Assembly (NCBI GenBank): GCA_025924495.1
Contig: JAICIG010000322.1
Location: forward strand, 1-9,147
Direction: 5' to 3'
DNA length: 9,147 nucleotides
Origin: Pirellulales bacterium
Lineage (GTDB): Bacteria; Planctomycetota; Planctomycetia; Pirellulales; JAICIG01
Below the pieces are notes generated by a model. It saw only the letters and a list, made by a program, of their open reading frames with translations. It made no database searches and had not been told where the DNA came from. The position numbers were made by a program, and so were the translations under genes. Of this stretch, positions 6,781 to 9,147 are shown in pieces (position 1 is the first letter of the stretch; the number at the start of each line of letters is the position of its first letter).

Positions 6781-8250
6781 TTAAGGCAGCTTGTCGGCAA
6801 ACCGCATCGCATACAGATCGGCATCTTTCATCACGAAACGAATTCGAATCGTATGGCCTGCGAGTTTTCCGACGTCATCTCCCTGCCGCCAACGCACGGG
6901 TCGTTCGATCTCATTGCCGATTGACTCGATGCAGTCGGCCAGCGTGTAACCAGGAATTGGCCGACCTCCGGCGTCTTGCAGTTCGACGCGGATGCCGCCC
7001 GCCGCCGAGGTGGCAAAGTTGATCAGCAGTTTTTTGCCGGCAAAGGTGAGCGGTTTCAGCACCGCCTCGCCTCCTTCATAAGGCGCTCGCAGCGAGGCGA
7101 ATCCGTCGAGTCGCAAGCTGTAGCGTCGTAGATGAGCCGTCGGCTGCGCGTAATCCTGATTTACATAGACAGACATCTCCGTCGGGCCGGTCTGGACCAC
7201 ATTTAAGGCCGGGTAGTTCGTTCTTGAAACCCAATTCCGTGCGCCGATGCCGGGACGAATGAATGCCCGGAGCAGGGCCCGATCGTAAACAGCGCCGCCG
7301 CGCGTCGTCATGAAAATCGCGTCGGAAGCGTCCTTAAAATAGTTCGGATCGACATCAATCGCTTTCGCCTCTTCTGGACTCAATACCTGCCGGCCCGGCA
7401 TAAAGCGGGCGCAGACCGCAACATAAATGTGCGGAGCGCGGAAGTAGGGATGCGTCTGGTTTGTGTAGAGGTGCTCGATCGGCGCCGGCTTGCCGTCCAG
7501 GCCGCGATATTCCATCAACTGTACCTGGCGCCAATGCACGAAGTCATCGCTCTCGGCGCGGCAAATCCTGCGCACTTTGTCTTGGAAAACGCGGAAGTAA
7601 GCCAGATACTTCCCTTCTTCCCGCGAATAAAACGCGACGTTTTGCGAATCGAACATATAGGGAAACGGTACGACGTTCTTGGACAGCACCGGCTCTTCTT
7701 GTAACTTGCGCCATTGGCGGCCGTCGGGCGAGACCAACGCCACGAGGCCGGTAGCCATCGTCCCCGCCAGCGCTTTGAACCTCGCTTCAGCCGGAGCCGC
7801 CGGATTCGCATCGAGAAAAGGACTGAAATTGTGAGACAAACCGTCGGTCGCTAGAACGATGTTGCCGTCGCGGCGGCCTGCAAACTCAAACTCATCGAGC
7901 TTCGGCTTCGTCCATTTGACCCCGTCGGATGATTCGGCCAGGCAGGTGACTTCGCCCGAACCGTCAGCCTTGCTCGTAGGTTTGCCGCGATAGTAAAGCA
8001 GATACTTCTGTCCGTCTCTCAGCACGGTGCAGTAGCCGCAGAAAGGGCCTTCCCAAGGTTGATCAAACAGGACGACGGGGCCTTCATCGCGGGGCTCGCA
8101 AAGATTCAGGCTGACGCCGTGCAAGACATCGATGAGATGACCATCAACGAATAATTCGCGCCGCGAACCGAGATTTAACGCGGATTCCTCCGCCCGTGCT
8201 GACGCCAATATCGCCCAGACGAGGGCGCCACAAATTGCAGCAATTCGCAT
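6781..8250 (-). CDS. Secreted GH32/GH43-like five-bladed propeller protein with C-terminal beta-sandwich
   Basis: The protein has 489 residues from ATG 8250. The signal peptide is residues 1-20 (MRIAAICGALVWAILASARA, cleavage at ARA|EES). The mature start GSRRELFVDGHLID (28-41) and the blade motifs GPFCGYCTVLRDGQKYLLYYRG (68-89), ESSDGVKW (106-113), SPDGRQW (174-180) and the FYSREEGKYLAYFR segment (207-220) resemble the GH32/43/62-type propeller fold. The C-terminal part (about 395-485) looks like a beta-sandwich ending in LAGHTIRIRFVMKDADLYAMRF, a motif I know from large planctomycete families of secreted hypothetical proteins. Catalytic carboxylates were not assigned, so hydrolase activity is likely from fold only. 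An upstream in-frame TTG at 8274 is rejected because AGGTGG lies just before the ATG at 8250. It probably leads a two-gene operon with the Gfo/Idh/MocA gene. Confidence 0.85.
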   Translation of the reverse strand: MRIAAICGALVWAILASARAEESALNLGSRRELFVDGHLIDVLHGVSLNLCEPRDEGPVVLFDQPWEGPFCGYCTVLRDGQKYLLYYRGKPTSKADGSGEVTCLAESSDGVKWTKPKLDEFEFAGRRDGNIVLATDGLSHNFSPFLDANPAAPAEARFKALAGTMATGLVALVSPDGRQWRKLQEEPVLSKNVVPFPYMFDSQNVAFYSREEGKYLAYFRVFQDKVRRICRAESDDFVHWRQVQLMEYRGLDGKPAPIEHLYTNQTHPYFRAPHIYVAVCARFMPGRQVLSPEEAKAIDVDPNYFKDASDAIFMTTRGGAVYDRALLRAFIRPGIGARNWVSRTNYPALNVVQTGPTEMSVYVNQDYAQPTAHLRRYSLRLDGFASLRAPYEGGEAVLKPLTFAGKKLLINFATSAAGGIRVELQDAGGRPIPGYTLADCIESIGNEIERPVRWRQGDDVGKLAGHTIRIRFVMKDADLYAMRFADKLP

Positions 8251-8254
8251 TTTT

Positions 8255-8260
8255 CCACCT
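8255..8260 (-). promoter_or_regulatory. Strong ribosome binding site of the secreted propeller gene
   Basis: On the minus strand AGGTGG lies 4 nt before ATG 8250. It is the best Shine-Dalgarno match in the window and fixes the start over the upstream TTG. Confidence 0.65.
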
Positions 8261-8368
8261 GTTGCAAAAAGCAAGACCGGCCAGCAATGAGGCTAGTGCG
8301 TCCACGGGCGGCTGGCAACCGTGCATAGCGGGACTGGGAATGCCGGTTAGACGGCAATGTTGCGCGAC

Positions 8369-8632
8369 TCACGGCGGCGTCTTAAGAGACTCCGCGGAAT
8401 CAAGGGGAAATCCCACCGCACTTTCCTTGGATATCGTCGTGAGCGCGCCCGTCAGCCGCTCCGCGGCAGCATGCGTGACATTCGCCGATTCGCCCGGCGC
8501 TTTCTGCGAAGCCGACAAGGACCGAGCGATCAACGGGCAGAAAAACGACAGGCGGTTGCCACCGTAGGCGCCGAAGATCATCGCATCAACGCCTAAGAAT
8601 GGTTCGCAACAGCGACCTCGCAAGAATATCAC
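8369..8632 (-). CDS. Hypothetical small protein or gene fragment
   Basis: An 87-codon frame opens with GTG 8632 directly after an in-frame stop, or with an internal ATG at 8581, and ends with TGA at 8369-8371. From about the ATG on, most codons end in G or C (roughly three quarters by my count), as in the real genes of this window. The product is soluble-looking: a short hydrophobic patch (RLSFFCPLIARSL), then a Ser/Ala/Thr-rich segment containing THAAAERLTGALTTISKES. I recognise no family, no signal peptide and no ribosome binding site. It lies 118 bp upstream of the propeller gene on the same strand. It could be a real small gene, the remains of a longer one, or chance; a competing plus-strand frame over the same DNA is Arg-rich in the way antisense shadows usually are. 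Confidence 0.3.
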   Translation of the reverse strand: MIFLRGRCCEPFLGVDAMIFGAYGGNRLSFFCPLIARSLSASQKAPGESANVTHAAAERLTGALTTISKESAVGFPLDSAESLKTPP

Positions 8633-8726
8633 CTAACAATTTAGGCCACATGCAAAATGGCGGCGCCGCTTGACTCCGGCCGACGCCCGGCCCATCCTTT
8701 TAGGGGAAACTCAGAGAATTTCGCTT

Positions 8727-8783
8727 GATAGCTGTAACTATCCTTTCGGCATATACACCTTTGGTTTGGGAAAGGTATATAAT
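8727..8783 (+). promoter_or_regulatory. Tandem dyads overlapping a TATAAT box: candidate promoter/operator
   Basis: Two inverted repeats lie 8 nt apart. GATAG (8727-8731) pairs with CTATC (8738-8742). ATATAC plus CTTT (8751-8756, 8759-8762) pairs with AAAGGTATAT (8771-8780), with two extra bases in the left arm. The right arm runs into a perfect TATAAT at 8778-8783. No good -35 box lies 16-18 bp upstream; TTGATA at 8725-8730 is too far away. A transcript from here would have a leader of about 180 nt before ATG 8971. A repressor site over the -10 region is one reading; a hairpin is another. Confidence 0.3.
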
Positions 8784-8959
8784 CCGCGTTGCGGCAGGTT
8801 ATCCCTTCTGGCCTGCCGATAGACTTTCGTCAAAACGTGCGCCCCGGAATTTCGCCGATTCAAGTCACGTTCGTCGCGACAACGGACTCGCTCAAGTCAT
8901 CTCCTGCGAATTTCCTACGGACTGAGATAACCATTTTATTGTCAGCGGCGATCTGCCTC

Positions 8960-8963
8960 GGAG
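8960..8963 (+). promoter_or_regulatory. Ribosome binding site of the 3'-truncated secreted protein
   Basis: GGAG is 7 nt before ATG 8971, at normal spacing, and supports that start. Confidence 0.5.
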
Positions 8964-8970
8964 AACAGAG

Positions 8971-9147
8971 ATGAGATTCAGCACTCCAGCGTTCGTATTA
9001 GCTGCATTATTTGTGATTCTGGCTGGTTTCGGCTTTGCAGCGCCGCGAAGAGAGAACCCAATAAGCCAAACGGCAGGCGAGGCGCCACTAAAGCTCGGCG
9101 CAACGAAAGAACTCAAGAAGTCTGTGAAATTGAAATCGCCGCAGCAG
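8971..9147 (+). CDS. Small secreted lysine-rich protein, N-terminal part (truncated by window edge)
   Basis: The frame from ATG 8971 is open for 59 codons to the right edge, so the gene continues outside the window. Residues 1-24 form a good signal peptide: Arg2, hydrophobic core about 7-22 (AFVLAALFVILAGFGF), and small residues for cleavage at 23-24. The mature part starts PRRENPISQ and then becomes lysine-rich and polar (seven Lys between 41 and 55), suggesting a disordered linker or a basic exported protein. A GGAG ribosome binding site sits 7 nt upstream. I do not recognise a family from this fragment. The upstream AT-rich dyad region may control it. Confidence 0.65.
   Translation, partial: MRFSTPAFVLAALFVILAGFGFAAPRRENPISQTAGEAPLKLGATKELKKSVKLKSPQQ

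Larger units (their letters stand above)
8633..8970. other. Gene-free stretch before the secreted lysine-rich protein
   Basis: I found no convincing gene in these 338 bp. The stretch holds a short palindrome CCTAA-N4-TTAGG (8632-8645), a GC-rich patch (about 8660-8693), then a clear drop in GC from about 8700. That AT-richer part contains two dyads and a TATAAT listed separately, and continues as a leader to the start codon at 8971. It is best read as the regulatory region and 5' leader of the downstream gene. Confidence 0.45.

Noticed and set aside
8251..8274. TTG start for the propeller gene
   Set aside because: The AGGTGG lies between this TTG and ATG 8250, and the signal peptide begins properly at the ATG.
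8357..8596. Arg-rich plus-strand frame of 79 codons resembling a basic nucleic-acid-binding protein
   Set aside because: Arginine richness is what the complement of a GC-rich minus frame gives; the minus frame over the same DNA has better codon structure.
8632..8645. Palindrome CCTAA-N4-TTAGG as a terminator or operator
   Set aside because: Arms of only 5 bp without a T-run or a partner site; too weak to call.

Overview
The window is GC-rich (roughly 60% by eye) and most likely comes from a member of Planctomycetota, or less likely a related PVC lineage. The evidence is the gene content: an exported DUF1080 (3-keto-disaccharide hydrolase) protein, an Asp-box sialidase-like protein, a Gfo/Idh/MocA oxidoreductase and a secreted GH32/GH43-like propeller with a C-terminal motif I know mainly from planctomycetes. 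The ModE-ModA type fusion and the HEGR-type H-box of the histidine kinase point the same way. No rRNA, tRNA, CRISPR array, transposase or integrase was seen.

Layout. (1) Positions 2-1633 (+): a 5'-truncated hybrid signalling protein with two receiver domains followed by a histidine kinase. (2) Positions 1753-1968 (+): a small Cys-rich protein with an FCS/TRASH-like zinc-binding motif. (3) Positions about 1965-2404: no intact gene, but scattered coding-like pieces on the minus strand that may be a decayed gene. (4) Positions 2480-3595 (+): a one-protein fusion of a ModE-type winged helix to a ModA-like oxyanion-binding domain. It has no signal peptide and no transporter gene beside it. (5) Positions 3805-5692 (+): a two-gene run of DUF1080 protein and sialidase-like protein, both with signal peptides. 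(6) Positions 8250-5714 (-): a two-gene run of secreted propeller protein and Gfo/Idh/MocA dehydrogenase, converging on the plus run with only 21 bp between stops. (7) Positions 8251-8970: a gene-poor stretch with one weak minus-strand reading frame and an AT-rich dyad region. (8) Positions 8971-9147 (+): the start of a small secreted, lysine-rich protein that runs off the window.

How the genes may work together. The four central genes look like a small carbohydrate-processing locus. The propellers and DUF1080 protein would act outside the cytoplasm on glycans or glycosides. The NAD(P)-dependent Gfo/Idh/MocA enzyme could make or consume 3-keto sugars, the substrate class of characterised DUF1080 enzymes. 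This is inference from neighbourhood and known family chemistry. The signalling gene and the molybdate-type regulator are not obviously linked to the sugar genes. I see no single feature that proves an undescribed system. The strongest leads are the cytoplasmic ModE-ModA fusion and the possible 3-keto-glycoside module.
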